A DNA stretch of 64,000 bases, taken from positions 1-64,000 of the forward strand of contig DATBGS010000129.1 in the NCBI GenBank assembly GCA_036557885.1, in the 5' to 3' direction. The translations under genes and the position numbers were made by a program. The notes below the pieces were generated by a model. It saw only the letters and a list, made by a program, of their open reading frames with translations. It did no database searches and was not told the DNA's origin. Shown here in pieces: positions 26,228-34,410 of this stretch; position 1 is the first letter of the stretch, and each line of letters opens with the position of its first letter. The DNA comes from DATBGS01 sp036557885. Its GTDB lineage: Bacteria; Chloroflexota; Ktedonobacteria; Ktedonobacterales; DATBGS01.

Positions 26228-27115
26228 TTACTTTCCGGCTAGGCGGGCGACAACCGGGGCGAAGTTCTCCATTTGCGCGGCAAAGACCTGAAGATAGGAG
26301 AAGCCGTAGCGCTCGCGCTGCTCCAGCAGGTGCTCAACGGCCTGCTCGATGCTCAGGGGCCGCTTGGGGATGGGTGGCCCGCCGGCTTGCGGGGCGAGGT
26401 CGGCTGGGCTGTCGGTGATGAGCAGGTCATAGATGGTCTGGCTTAGCTCCAGATCGTGAAAGCGCTCCCCAGCCGCCGCTTGAATCCAGGCGATTTTTTG
26501 CTCTAGCGTGGCGTCGGTTGGGTCGGCGCCGCTCCAGTTGATTTTTGCGCCGACGGCGACGATGTTGGCTTCCCGCGCGGCCAACTTGAGCATGCGCTCG
26601 CCTGTCCCGGCGACGAGAATGGGCATGTGCGGCTTCTGGGCGGGTTTGGGGTGGCCCTTCAGCCCGGTCAGCGTGTGGTATTTGCCGGTGAAGTTGATGG
26701 TTTCTTCGGTGAAGAGGCGCTTCATGATCTGAATGTTCTCTTCGAGATGACTGACGCGCGCGCCCGCGCTGGCAAACAGCATACCCATCTGCTCGAACTC
26801 CGGCGCGGAGACACCAGCCCCCAGGCCAAGCTCAAAGCGGCCTTCGGAGAGCAGATCAAGCGTGGCGGCTTCTCTGGCGAGGATGACGGGATGGCGATAT
26901 TCATTGGAGAAGACATAGCTGCCGACACGCAGCGTTGTGGTGGCTTCGGCAGCGACGGCAAGCGCGGTGAGGGGCGCGAGCAGCCCAGCCGTTGTGCGGT
27001 CAGGAAGTAACAGGGTGCTGTAGCCGAGTTCTTCGGCGCGGCGGGCGGTGGTGGTCCAGGCGGCACGCGATGGGGCGTAGCCTGCGACAAGGCCAAAGCG
27101 AAATGGTCGTGGCAT
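26228..27115 (-). CDS. LLM-class flavin/F420-dependent oxidoreductase
   Basis: A 295-residue luciferase-like monooxygenase fold protein. The start MPRPFRFGLVAGY and the segments EELGYSTLLLPDR, ALAVAAEATTTLRVGSYV and LSEGRFELGLGAG are characteristic of the F420-dependent subgroup (MSMEG_2516-like, TIGR03621). It would use F420 or FMN to oxidise or reduce an unknown small molecule. AAGGAGA precedes the ATG at 27115. It follows a small four-helix membrane protein gene by 37 bp on the same strand and may be co-transcribed with it. Confidence 0.87.
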   Translation of the reverse strand: MPRPFRFGLVAGYAPSRAAWTTTARRAEELGYSTLLLPDRTTAGLLAPLTALAVAAEATTTLRVGSYVFSNEYRHPVILAREAATLDLLSEGRFELGLGAGVSAPEFEQMGMLFASAGARVSHLEENIQIMKRLFTEETINFTGKYHTLTGLKGHPKPAQKPHMPILVAGTGERMLKLAAREANIVAVGAKINWSGADPTDATLEQKIAWIQAAAGERFHDLELSQTIYDLLITDSPADLAPQAGGPPIPKRPLSIEQAVEHLLEQRERYGFSYLQVFAAQMENFAPVVARLAGK

Positions 27116-27152
27116 GTGGGTAAGTCTCCTTTTTCGGGCAATCAACGGGTAA

Positions 27153-27587
27153 TCAGTGCGACAAAGCCGGGACGCGTTGCGGCCTCAATGCTGCCTTGAC
27201 GCCCCTGGTCATCAGCAGGGCCAGCCCAGCCACGAGCGCTGCCAGAATAACGCGATGGTAGATGGTGTTGACGGTGGTGCCCAGGCCGGGGGCCAGCGCG
27301 AGGGCGGTGATGCCCAGCAAGACGCCCGCCACGCTAAAGAGGTGGGCGGCGAGCGCGGCACGCCATGCCCAGGTCTTGCGGGCGAGGACAGCGTAGGCGC
27401 TGGCGGCCAGGAACAGGCCGCACAGTCCTTCGACGATGGTGGCTGGAAGGATGCGGGGTTCTGAGAAGCCCAGCGGGATGCCCAGGTGCAGCAGCGCCGC
27501 GAGCAGAAAGGTCACGGCCTCCGCAGCCATCAGCAGGCTGATGAGGGTGATGAGGGTGGAAAAGCTCCGGTGTATGGGGGTGCTCAT
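27153..27587 (-). CDS. Small four-helix membrane protein, unknown function
   Basis: A 144-residue protein with four predicted membrane helices, among them LITLISLLMAAEAVTFLLAA, IVEGLCGLFLAASAYAVLA, LFSVAGVLLGITALAL and ILAALVAGLALLM. The short loops contain HRxSxx at the N-terminus and TRGVKAALRP at the C-terminus. It resembles DoxX-sized or similar small membrane proteins found beside oxidoreductases, but no motif allows a call. GAGGAGA precedes the ATG at 27587. A palindrome at 27621-27635 lies in its promoter region, and an LLM oxidoreductase gene follows. Confidence 0.75.
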   Translation of the reverse strand: MSTPIHRSFSTLITLISLLMAAEAVTFLLAALLHLGIPLGFSEPRILPATIVEGLCGLFLAASAYAVLARKTWAWRAALAAHLFSVAGVLLGITALALAPGLGTTVNTIYHRVILAALVAGLALLMTRGVKAALRPQRVPALSH

Positions 27588-27620
27588 GTGTGATTCTCCT
27601 CTTTCCTGCAAATATTTGGA

Positions 27621-27635
27621 TGTACTGATTGTACA
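27621..27635. promoter_or_regulatory. Palindromic operator candidate TGTACtgattGTACA
   Basis: Five-base arms with a five-base spacer, 34 bp upstream of the membrane protein start. The size fits a dimeric repressor site controlling the membrane protein-oxidoreductase pair. Confidence 0.5.
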
Positions 27636-27688
27636 ATGAAATGGGAAAAGCGTCAAGGGGATTTGCCCCACTGCATGGTTTGTTGCCA

Positions 27689-27717
27689 TTGCGGAAGCTC
27701 TTGCCGCCTGATATAAT
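27689..27717 (+). promoter_or_regulatory. Sigma70-type promoter
   Basis: TTGCGG at 27689-27694, a 17-bp spacer and TATAAT at 27712-27717, reading into the orphan gene at 27866. Confidence 0.6.
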
Positions 27718-27865
27718 GGGGGAAACGTTGCGTTTATTGAATGTGTCAAGCGGAGCAGCGGGAGGGCACGTTTCCCTGGAAAGTGCCTTTCTCTAGAGCC
27801 ATAAACACGCTGCGGCTTCTGGCTGTGCCGGGGCCGGGTAGAGATATGCAGGAGCACGACCAGCT

Positions 27866-28693
27866 ATGGGGAAGCTGACGGAAACATTAGAGAAGGTGTC
27901 TAAAGGTTCGGGCGGGGGCATGGGCTTTGGGCGGCCACGCGCGCAGGCTAAGCCACGCGCGGCAGGCGTCATTGTGGCGCTGGGCCAGGCCGATGCTGGG
28001 CTGGCAGAAGCGGTTGCCAAGGCGGGCGTTGAGGGAGCTATTTTTACGGCGCAGCGCGGCAAGACGGGCAAGGCGGCTGTTTCGGCGGAGGAGTATCGCA
28101 AGGCGGCGGAGCCGCTGAAGGCGGCCAGTTTGCCCTGGGGAATTGATCTGAGTGAGGTGGTGAGCGTGCTGGAGCCGGAAACGCTGAAGGCGCTGCGCGA
28201 GGGCGGCGCGGATTTTGTGTCGTTTCCGCTGAGCGCTCCGGCGCGGCTGCTTCAGGAGCGGCCTGAGGGCTTAGATCGCATTATTTCGCTGGGTTCTTTG
28301 AGCGATGACCCCATGTTGATGCTGGCGCGCTCGGTGAATTTGCTTTCGGTGCAGGTGGCTCAGTTTGATTTTGGCCTGACGCCGGAGCGCTTGCGGGCGC
28401 TGACGATTGAGGATTTGCTGCGTTATCGGATGCTGCGCGAGACGATTCGCTTCCCGGCGCTGGTGAGCGTGCAGGGCGATCTTGGCGCAGAAGAGGCGCG
28501 CACCTTGGTGAAACTGGGCGCATCGGCGCTGCTGGCGCAGACAGAAGCGGGCGTGACGGCTTCCGCGCTGAGCAAGCGTCTTATCGCGCTGCGCGAGGAG
28601 TTGGAGCGCGTGCCGACCAGGGAGGATGAGGAAGAGACTCCCAGCCTGACGATGTTTCAAGGCACGTCCCCAAAGGGCGAAAGCCAGCACTGA
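27866..28693 (+). CDS. Conserved-looking protein of unknown function, TIM-barrel-like pattern
   Basis: A 275-residue protein that I cannot assign. It alternates beta-strand and amphipathic-helix segments (AAGVIVALGQADAGLAEAVA, VEGAIFTAQRG, GADFVSFPLSA, RIISLGSLSD, FPALVSVQGDLGAEEARTL, GASALLAQTEAGVTASALS), the spacing of a (beta/alpha) barrel with a phosphate-site-like loop near the end. A Gly-rich basic N-terminal tail precedes the barrel. It has no signal or membrane helix. A terminator follows and a consensus promoter precedes it, so it is a single-gene unit upstream of prfB. Confidence 0.7.
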   Translation: MGKLTETLEKVSKGSGGGMGFGRPRAQAKPRAAGVIVALGQADAGLAEAVAKAGVEGAIFTAQRGKTGKAAVSAEEYRKAAEPLKAASLPWGIDLSEVVSVLEPETLKALREGGADFVSFPLSAPARLLQERPEGLDRIISLGSLSDDPMLMLARSVNLLSVQVAQFDFGLTPERLRALTIEDLLRYRMLRETIRFPALVSVQGDLGAEEARTLVKLGASALLAQTEAGVTASALSKRLIALREELERVPTREDEEETPSLTMFQGTSPKGESQH

Positions 28694-28714
28694 ATAGGAT
28701 ATTTTAACCCAAAA

Positions 28715-28764
28715 GTCGAGGCTTCGGGCTGCTGCTATGGCAGGGCACCGCCTCGGCTTTTGTT
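28715..28764 (+). terminator. Rho-independent terminator before prfB
   Basis: GTCGAGGC (28715-28722) pairs with GCCTCGGC (28750-28757, one G-U pair). The loop itself can fold, and TTTT then GTTG follows. Confidence 0.6.
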
Positions 28765-28834
28765 GTGCGGCGCGGCTCTTAGTTGATGTATCAATCTTAC
28801 TTTTTATATCAAGACCCAAGGAGAAAGAACGAGC

Positions 28835-29936
28835 ATGAGCGATTTAACGACTCGCATTGAGGAAGTGCGGCAGCGCATTAGTGACTTACTGGTGCGTCTT
28901 TGACCCGGCTGGGAAAGAACGCGAGATAGCCGCGCTGGAAGAAGAGAGCCTTCAGCCGGATTTTTATGCTGACCGACGCCAGGCGCAAAAGACGATGCAG
29001 CGGCTGACGGCGCTGCGCAATGAGGTGGAGACGTGGAGCGGGCTGGAAAAACGCCTGAGCGATGCAGGGGAACTAGCGCTGCTGCTGGAAGAACAGCCTG
29101 ATGAGGAGTTGGAGCGCGAGGTGACGCAATCAGTGGATGAGGCGGAAAAGCAGCTTGAGAAGCTGCGCTTTGCCTTGATGCTGAGCGGCGAACATGATCA
29201 GCGCGACGCGATTCTTTCGCTGCACGCAGGCAGCGGCGGCACCGACGCGCAGGATTGGGCGGAGATGCTGCTGCGCATGTATCTACGCTGGGCGGAGTCG
29301 CGGGGCTTCAAAACGGAGATTCTTGATCTGCTGGAGGGTGAAGAGGCGGGGATTAAGAGCGCGACAGTGGAAATCTCCGGCGCGTATGCCTATGGCTATC
29401 TACGCTCGGAGGTAGGGGTACACCGCTTGATTCGGCTTTCGCGCTTTGACGCGGCGCATCGGCGGCACACGTCCTTTGCGAAGGTGGAGGTGCTGCCCGA
29501 TATTGAGGACACGATTGATATTGTGGTGCGGCCCGAAGACCTGGAGGTGGATACCTATCGCTCGACTGGGGCGGGCGGCCAGCATGTCAACAAGACCGAT
29601 TCGGCGGTGCGCATGCGGCATATCCCGACAGGGATTGTGGTGACGTGTCAAAACGAGCGCTCGCAGATTCAGAACCGCGAGGTGGCGCTGCGCATTCTGA
29701 AGGCGCGGCTCTATGAGCGCGAACTGAAGGAGCGCGAACGCCAGCAGGCGGCGCTGAAGGGCGAGCATGTGGAGGCCGATTTTGGCAACCAGATTCGCTC
29801 GGTGACGGTGCATCCCTTCCAACTGGTGAAAGATCATCGCACGGATTTTGAAAGCAGCGATACAGCGGGCTATCTCAACGGCGAAGTTGACCCGTTCATC
29901 GAGGCCTATCTGCAAGGGCAGGCGGTGGGGGTGTAA
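28835..29936 (+). CDS. prfB: Peptide chain release factor 2, with programmed +1 frameshift
   Basis: A 366-residue RF2 made by joining 28835-28900 (22 codons) to 28902-29936. The first frame ends CTT TGA C at 28898-28904, the classic self-regulating slippery stop; GGTG stands three bases upstream, in the place of the stimulatory Shine-Dalgarno sequence. AAGGAGA lies before the ATG. The GGQ peptidyl-transfer motif is in STGAGGQHVNKTDSA. The anticodon-mimic tripeptide region reads RLSRFDAAHRRHTSF, so the usual SPF is SRF here. It terminates translation at UGA and UAA. A following repeat cluster marks the 3' end. Confidence 0.95.
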
Positions 29937-29938
29937 CG

Positions 29939-29966
29939 CTTGTAGCGCCGCCGACCCCGGCGGCGA
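29939..29966. repeat. REP-like half palindrome after prfB
   Basis: GCTTGTAGCGCCGCCGACCCCGGCGGCG: GCCGCC-GACCCC-GGCGGC stem with the TGTAGCGCC edge of the REP-like family. Confidence 0.5.
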
Positions 29967-29988
29967 ATCGCGCCAGGGGGAACGGAGT

Positions 29989-30060
29989 CTGGCGACTAAA
30001 GATCGCGGCTAAGGGCGCCTGCGGGCGCCGCCAAGTCCGCCTGCGCGGACTCCCCGCCCC
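29989..30060 (+). repeat. Triple-hairpin dispersed element, subtype with ACTAAAGAT head
   Basis: Head GCGACTAAAGATCGC, hairpin 2 expanded to GGCGCC-TGCG-GGCGCC, hairpin 3 AGTCCGC-CTGC-GCGGACT, tail TCCCCG. The stretch 30061-30160 holds another GTAGCGCGGGCGCC-type REP fragment. Confidence 0.75.
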
Positions 30061-30163
30061 ATCTGGAGCAGCGTTTGTAGCGCGGGCGCCTCGCTCGCCT
30101 GGGCGGAAATGGGGTCTGGCGTAGGGGGCAAGCGCCCATCCTGCGCGGTTGCCAGGGCTTGTC

Positions 30164-30775
30164 TTATGCGAAGTGAGCCGTCTTTTTTCCAAGGATGATC
30201 TGATGTCGCTCACTTCCTGCCTCATCAATTTCATCCAACAAAATTGTAAAACCCACTTTCTCTACCAGTTGCCTGTTCTTTACGTAATTAAAATGGCTCC
30301 AAAACATTTCTGTTCCATGAAAATTTTGTTCTCTTCCTTCCCAATCAGAGCTACCCATCGTAATCAACAACAATCCTCCGATTGGGAGAAATGAATTAAT
30401 CTTCCTAAGTAAATCTTGATGTGTCTCTCTTGAGGTATGGAAGATGGCATAAAAGGAAACAACGGCGTCAACCTGATATTCTCCTGGTTGTAATTCCGAC
30501 ATATCCTCAACTTTATAGTGCCCGTTAGGTACGTTATGTCTTGCTAATTCAATCATTTTTTCGGAAATATCAATGCCAGTTACTTGATGGCCCTTGTTAA
30601 TAAAATAGCTGTCCACTGGCATCCCCGCACCACAACCAATGTCAAGAATAGCTGAATGAGGATGGAGGAGTAGGTTTAGCTTTTCAACATATTGGGTATT
30701 GTTGAATTGATCTCTTTGAGCAGCATAATCCTCGGCTGCTTTGTTGTATCCGTCTTTTACAAAATCATTTGGCAT
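30164..30775 (-). CDS. Low-GC class I SAM methyltransferase, likely acquired
   Basis: A 203-residue methyltransferase: motif I ILDIGCGAGMPVDSYF (about 44-59), motif II VTGIDISEKMIELA, and post-motif VDAVVSFYAIFHTSRE. The start is MPNDFVKDGYNKAAEDYAAQRD, a typical N-terminus of small type 11 methyltransferases. Base composition is strikingly AT-rich with A/T-ending codons, unlike every neighbour, which points to horizontal transfer, possibly from a low-GC Firmicute. On the minus strand TGCTATACT ends six bases before the ATG, so the mRNA may be leaderless. The substrate is unknown. Confidence 0.85.
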   Translation of the reverse strand: MPNDFVKDGYNKAAEDYAAQRDQFNNTQYVEKLNLLLHPHSAILDIGCGAGMPVDSYFINKGHQVTGIDISEKMIELARHNVPNGHYKVEDMSELQPGEYQVDAVVSFYAIFHTSRETHQDLLRKINSFLPIGGLLLITMGSSDWEGREQNFHGTEMFWSHFNYVKNRQLVEKVGFTILLDEIDEAGSERHQIILGKKTAHFA

Positions 30776-30781
30776 GAAGGT

Positions 30782-30790
30782 AGTATAGCA
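30782..30790 (-). promoter_or_regulatory. Extended -10 promoter of the low-GC methyltransferase
   Basis: TGC-TATACT on the minus strand (-10 at 30787-30782). The predicted start of transcription falls on or next to the ATG at 30775; no ribosome-binding site fits between. Confidence 0.5.
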
Positions 30791-30806
30791 TAGTTGCTTG
30801 ATAACC

Positions 30807-30830
30807 CCCTTACCTGCGCGTAGGTAAGGG
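30807..30830. repeat. Inverted repeat between divergent genes
   Basis: CCCTTACCT-GCGCGT-AGGTAAGGG, a 9-bp perfect stem followed on the + strand by a pyrimidine-rich AGTTTCTTCTTTCTTC. It may be an operator or a weak terminator. Confidence 0.45.
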
Positions 30831-30911
30831 AGTTTCTTCTTTCTTCGTTCAGGGTAGCTGGCCTCTTGACGCCCTTAGAACGGGCGTGCTATCCTGCCTG
30901 CATTGGTGAGC

Positions 30912-30994
30912 GGCCCCACCCCGGACCGGCGGGGACGCCGGTGGTACAAACGCCCCGCCCCTGGCACCGGCACGGTGGCCGGTGCTACAAGCAA
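30912..30994. repeat. REP-like repeat pair upstream of the exonuclease-UvrC gene
   Basis: GGACCGGCGGGGACGCCGGTGGTACAAAC and GGCACCGGCACGGTGGCCGGTGCTACAAGC, two tandem units of the CCGGTGCTACAA family about 10 bp apart. Confidence 0.65.
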
Positions 30995-31010
30995 TCTCAC
31001 TGAGGCGCAC

Positions 31011-33047
31011 ATGGCAACGCAAGATGATGAGAGCCAGGACCAGAATCAGGGCCAGCTTTTGCGCCGGGCGCACGCGCTGCTGAGCGCGCACGATGCGCCG
31101 CTCTTGACGGATGCGCTGGTGCGGGCGCTGTTTGGGGCGGAGCCGGAGGGGGCGCCAGGGCAGTTGTGGCGGCTGATGCTGGAGCAGGCGCTGGGGCGTT
31201 CGCCGCTGTTTCGCCAGCGCGAGGATGGCGCCTGGCAGTTGCGCGCCTGGGAAGCGGCGCGGACACGCCTGGTTGATCTGGAATATGTGGTGGTGGATGT
31301 GGAGACGACGGGCCTGGTGGCCGGGCGCCACCGGCTGATTGAGGTGGCCGGGCTGCGCGTGCGCGGCGGGCACACGGTTGATTCGTTCCAGCAGTTGATT
31401 AACCCCGGCAGGCGGCTGCCGCGTTTTATTACGGCGTTTACGGGCATTACGCAGGAGATGGTCAACGAGGCCGAGCCGGTTGAGGTGGTGATGGCCGCGT
31501 TTTTCCGTTTTCTGGATGACGCGCCGCTGGTGGGGCATAACGTGGGCTTTGATCTGTCGTTTCTGGGCTATGAGGCGCTGCGGTTGGGGTATCCGCTGGC
31601 AAGCGATGGGCTGGATACGATCCGGCTGGCGCGGCGCTTTTTGCCGGGGATGCGCCGCCTGCGGCTGGACGCGCTGGCGCGCGAACTGGGCGTGACCGTG
31701 CGGGACCGCCACCGCGCGCTGGGCGATGCAAAGATCACGCTGGAGGTTTTTCAGCAGTTGCTGGAGTTGGCGGCGCAGCAGGGCATCGAAACGTTGGAGC
31801 ACCTGCGCGCGGCCAACCAGAGCAAGAGCGCGGCGCGTCGTCTGGCGCCGGGCGAGACAATGAGCGAGCAGCCCACCGGCAGTATGTTCTTGAACCCGGC
31901 CTGGCGGCGCGAGTTTCCGGCCAGGCCGGGCGTGTATTTGATGAAGGATGAGCAGGGCGAGGTGGTCTATGTGGGCAAGGCCAAGTCGCTGAAGGAGCGG
32001 CTGGCCTCGTACTACCATCAGCCGTTGGGCTATACGCGCAAACTGGATGGCTTGCTGCAAACGGTGCGCGAGATCGAGATTCGCGTGCTGGGGTCGGAGC
32101 TAGAGGCGCTGCTGGTGGAGTCGCAACTGATCAAGCAGCTTCAGCCGCGCTTTAATGTGCAGTTGCGCAACTACGAGGCGTACCCGTTTATCAAGATTGA
32201 TCTGTCGCCCTATCCGCGCGTCTACGCGACACGCGAGGTGCATGCCGATGGCGGGCGCTACTTTGGGCCGTTTCAGAGTTCGCGGGTGGTGGAGGCGGCG
32301 CTGGAGGTGGTACATAAGCTCTTTCCCATTCGCACCTGCACGCGCAGCCTGCCGCCGAGCGCACCAGCCTCCGAGCCGTGTATGCGCTATCATCTGCATC
32401 GCTGCCCGGCGCCCTGTCGGGGCGATGTGGCCGCCGATTTTTACCAGGGGATGATTGAGCAGGTGGCGGCGTTTTTGGGCGGCGAGCGCGATGATTTGTT
32501 GGAGCGGCTGCGCCAGGAGATGTGGGCGGCCTCGGCGCGCAACGAGTTTGAGCGCGCGGCGGCGCTGCGCGACGCGCTGAAGAGTATCAGCCAGGTGCTG
32601 GTGGGGCAGCGCCTGATGACGGGCGCGGTGGAGGCCAATAATTTGCTGATTATCTACCCTTCGGCAGAAGAGGAGCAGCGCGAAGTCTTTCTGGTGCGGC
32701 ATGGGCGACTGGTGCAGCAATGCCGGGTGGCAGCAGAGCGAGAAGCGCTCCTGGCCGAACTTGGTGCGCTGGTGGAGCATGCCGCCACGCTGCCCGCGCC
32801 GCCCAAACGGGTCGGCAAGGCCGAGGTGGATTCGGTCAATATTATTGCGCGTTGGATTCACCGCCACAGCGAGGAGCACGAGCGGGCGTTCTTCCAGCTT
32901 CCCGGCGACCTGAGTGCCCCTGGAGCCACGCGCAGCTTCGTGGCGCAGGTGGTAGAACAAGTGCTAAAGCCCATTGAAGTGATAGCACTCCAAGAGGGAG
33001 GAGGAGACACAAATGGCTTTGCCAGATCGCCCGATGATGAGCGTTGA
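31011..33047 (+). CDS. DEDDh exonuclease fused to UvrC-like GIY-YIG endonuclease
   Basis: A 678-residue fusion. Residues 1-85 are a helical region of no clear family. Residues 90-260 are a DnaQ-like 3'-5' exonuclease with ExoI VVDVETTGLVAGRHRLIEVA (Asp96, Glu98), ExoII VGHNVGFDLSFLGYE and ExoIII HRALGDAKIT. From about residue 305 the UvrC N-terminal GIY-YIG nuclease follows (PGVYLMKDEQGEVVYVGKA, then LKERLASYY), and the UVR helix pair NEFERAAALRDALKSI. The UvrC RNase H-like and HhH C-terminal domains are absent, so it is Cho-like. A role in excision repair is likely. ATG at 31011 was chosen because sequence upstream is repeat. The 3' end overlaps the Uma2 gene by 35 bp. Confidence 0.92.
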   Translation: MATQDDESQDQNQGQLLRRAHALLSAHDAPLLTDALVRALFGAEPEGAPGQLWRLMLEQALGRSPLFRQREDGAWQLRAWEAARTRLVDLEYVVVDVETTGLVAGRHRLIEVAGLRVRGGHTVDSFQQLINPGRRLPRFITAFTGITQEMVNEAEPVEVVMAAFFRFLDDAPLVGHNVGFDLSFLGYEALRLGYPLASDGLDTIRLARRFLPGMRRLRLDALARELGVTVRDRHRALGDAKITLEVFQQLLELAAQQGIETLEHLRAANQSKSAARRLAPGETMSEQPTGSMFLNPAWRREFPARPGVYLMKDEQGEVVYVGKAKSLKERLASYYHQPLGYTRKLDGLLQTVREIEIRVLGSELEALLVESQLIKQLQPRFNVQLRNYEAYPFIKIDLSPYPRVYATREVHADGGRYFGPFQSSRVVEAALEVVHKLFPIRTCTRSLPPSAPASEPCMRYHLHRCPAPCRGDVAADFYQGMIEQVAAFLGGERDDLLERLRQEMWAASARNEFERAAALRDALKSISQVLVGQRLMTGAVEANNLLIIYPSAEEEQREVFLVRHGRLVQQCRVAAEREALLAELGALVEHAATLPAPPKRVGKAEVDSVNIIARWIHRHSEEHERAFFQLPGDLSAPGATRSFVAQVVEQVLKPIEVIALQEGGGDTNGFARSPDDER

Positions 33048-33585
33048 AGACTATCTTCAGCTTGACCGGAGCAGCCGCGAGGCGCGCTACGAGTATATTG
33101 ATGGAGTTGCAACGCTGCTGGCAGGAGGTACAGCCGATCACGCGACGATTTGCGTGAATCTGACCAGCCTGCTGCACAGCGCCTTGCGCGGCAAAGAGTG
33201 CCGCGTCTACAACTCTGATCTGCGCGTGCGCCTTTCCAAGACGCGCTATGTCTATCCTGATCTTTCGGTGAGTTGTGACCCGCAGGATCGCGGGCAGACC
33301 GATATGTTGCTCTCTCCCCGCCTGATAGTGGAGGTGCTTTCTCCCAGCACCGAAGCCTATGACCGGGGCAGAAAGTTTGCGTTCTATCGGGCCTGCCCAA
33401 CGATACAAGAGTATGTGCTGATTGATACCCAAAGCCAGGCCATAGAGGTCTATCGCCGCGAAAAAGGGCAGGGCTGGACGCTGTACACATTTGGGCCAGA
33501 GAATGAAGTCGTACTAGAGAGCATCAATGTGCGCCTGACGTTTGCAGCTATTTATGAACACACAACCATCGCAGAAGACGGATAG
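33013..33585 (+). CDS. Uma2-family PD-(D/E)XK nuclease-like protein
   Basis: A 190-residue protein with the Uma2/DUF820 restriction-endonuclease-like core. Landmarks are YEYIDGVATLLAGGTADHA at the start, YVYPDLSVSC with the active-site Asp, and LIVEVLSPSTEAYDRGRKF with the Glu-x-Leu strand and the following helix. These proteins are greatly expanded in Chloroflexota and cyanobacteria and their biological role is unclear. The start lies inside the exonuclease-UvrC gene behind GAGGGAGGAGGAG, so translation is probably coupled. It ends 5 bp from a convergent orphan gene. Confidence 0.9.
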   Translation: MALPDRPMMSVEDYLQLDRSSREARYEYIDGVATLLAGGTADHATICVNLTSLLHSALRGKECRVYNSDLRVRLSKTRYVYPDLSVSCDPQDRGQTDMLLSPRLIVEVLSPSTEAYDRGRKFAFYRACPTIQEYVLIDTQSQAIEVYRREKGQGWTLYTFGPENEVVLESINVRLTFAAIYEHTTIAEDG

Positions 33586-33590
33586 CTCCG

Positions 33591-33839
33591 TCAGCGGTTT
33601 TTGTAGAAGGTGATCATCTCGTTGATGTCTTGATCGCTGACCATGACCTCTATAAAGCTAATGCGCGTCATGGGAAAAATAAAGGAGCGCGCCCCCTGAG
33701 TCATCCAGGCGACGTTCTTGCCGTCGCGCTTGCGCGGGTTGGTGAAGCTGATGCTGGTGGAGAGGTGATTGGGCAGGTCTTCCATCTCGGCCTCAAAGGG
33801 GTCGTCATTGATGATATGAATGAGCACTTTATAGCCCAT
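33591..33839 (-). CDS. Small orphan protein (82 aa)
   Basis: I do not recognise this 82-residue protein. It begins MGYKVLIHIINDDPFEAEME, a beta-strand-like start with acidic residues, and ends with an amphipathic helix (SDQDINEMITFYKNR). The middle contains basic and aromatic residues (NPRKRDGKNVAWMTQGARS). No Cys, signal or membrane helix is present. AAGGAAGGA precedes the ATG, which supports it as a real gene. It lies 67 bp downstream of the FHA gene on the same strand, so the two may be co-transcribed. The shape is that of a small cytosolic alpha/beta protein, perhaps a partner of the FHA protein. Confidence 0.7.
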   Translation of the reverse strand: MGYKVLIHIINDDPFEAEMEDLPNHLSTSISFTNPRKRDGKNVAWMTQGARSFIFPMTRISFIEVMVSDQDINEMITFYKNR

Positions 33840-33906
33840 GTGCTTGTTCCTTCCTTACAAGATGCTGGTGTGGGTAGCACGCCCCCTATTATAGCAGACC
33901 ACCGGG

Positions 33907-34410
33907 CTATAACAAGACCCTGATCTCCAGGTCTCCCAGAGTGAGGTGGTCATCATGTTTGAGCGGATACAACTGCTCTGGGAAGAGGCGCGCGGCGTTG
34001 AGCAGGGTGTAGTTGGTGCTTCCCTTGTCCTTGATGAAGTAATGCCCGCCGTCAAAGACGATCATGGCATGCTTGCGCGAGACGCCCTTTTCCAGGCCGC
34101 CGTACGGGGCCAGATCAATGTCTGGGTCGGATTCGACATCTTTTCGACCGATGAGGGTCTTTTCGCGCCCATAGAGATCAATGATCATCCCCGATGGGAG
34201 TTGCAGCCGCAGATGCTGCGGCGTAGCAGCCCCATTGGTTGCTGGTTGTGGTTGGGGTGGCTTTTTGTTCTCTTTGACCTCTGGCACGTTGGGAAGTGGC
34301 TCCGGGGAGCGCGGCGGCCATGCCACTGAAGCGGGCAATGCCTGCCCGCAGTTGAAGCAAAACAACTCACCGGCAATATACGGTTCGTCACACTTTGGAC
34401 ACAATGACAT
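33907..34410 (-). CDS. Zinc-ribbon FHA-domain protein
   Basis: A 167-residue phosphothreonine reader. The N-terminal zinc ribbon has Cys4, Cys7, Cys18 and Cys21 (MSLCPKCDEPY, FCFNCG). A Pro-rich linker leads to an FHA domain (about 70-167) with TLIGRKD, VSRKHAMI, GSTNYT: the Arg-Ser/His-Asn residues that bind phosphothreonine are present. It has no membrane helix. It would bind targets phosphorylated by the Hanks-type kinases of this genome. It follows recN by 119 bp on the same strand; the start has only a weak ribosome-binding site. Confidence 0.88.
   Translation of the reverse strand: MSLCPKCDEPYIAGELFCFNCGQALPASVAWPPRSPEPLPNVPEVKENKKPPQPQPATNGAATPQHLRLQLPSGMIIDLYGREKTLIGRKDVESDPDIDLAPYGGLEKGVSRKHAMIVFDGGHYFIKDKGSTNYTLLNAARLFPEQLYPLKHDDHLTLGDLEIRVLL

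Noticed and set aside
28857..28903. Frameshift in prfB as a sequencing error or pseudogene
   Set aside because: CTT TGA C at the expected codon is the conserved programmed site of RF2, and the downstream frame is intact.
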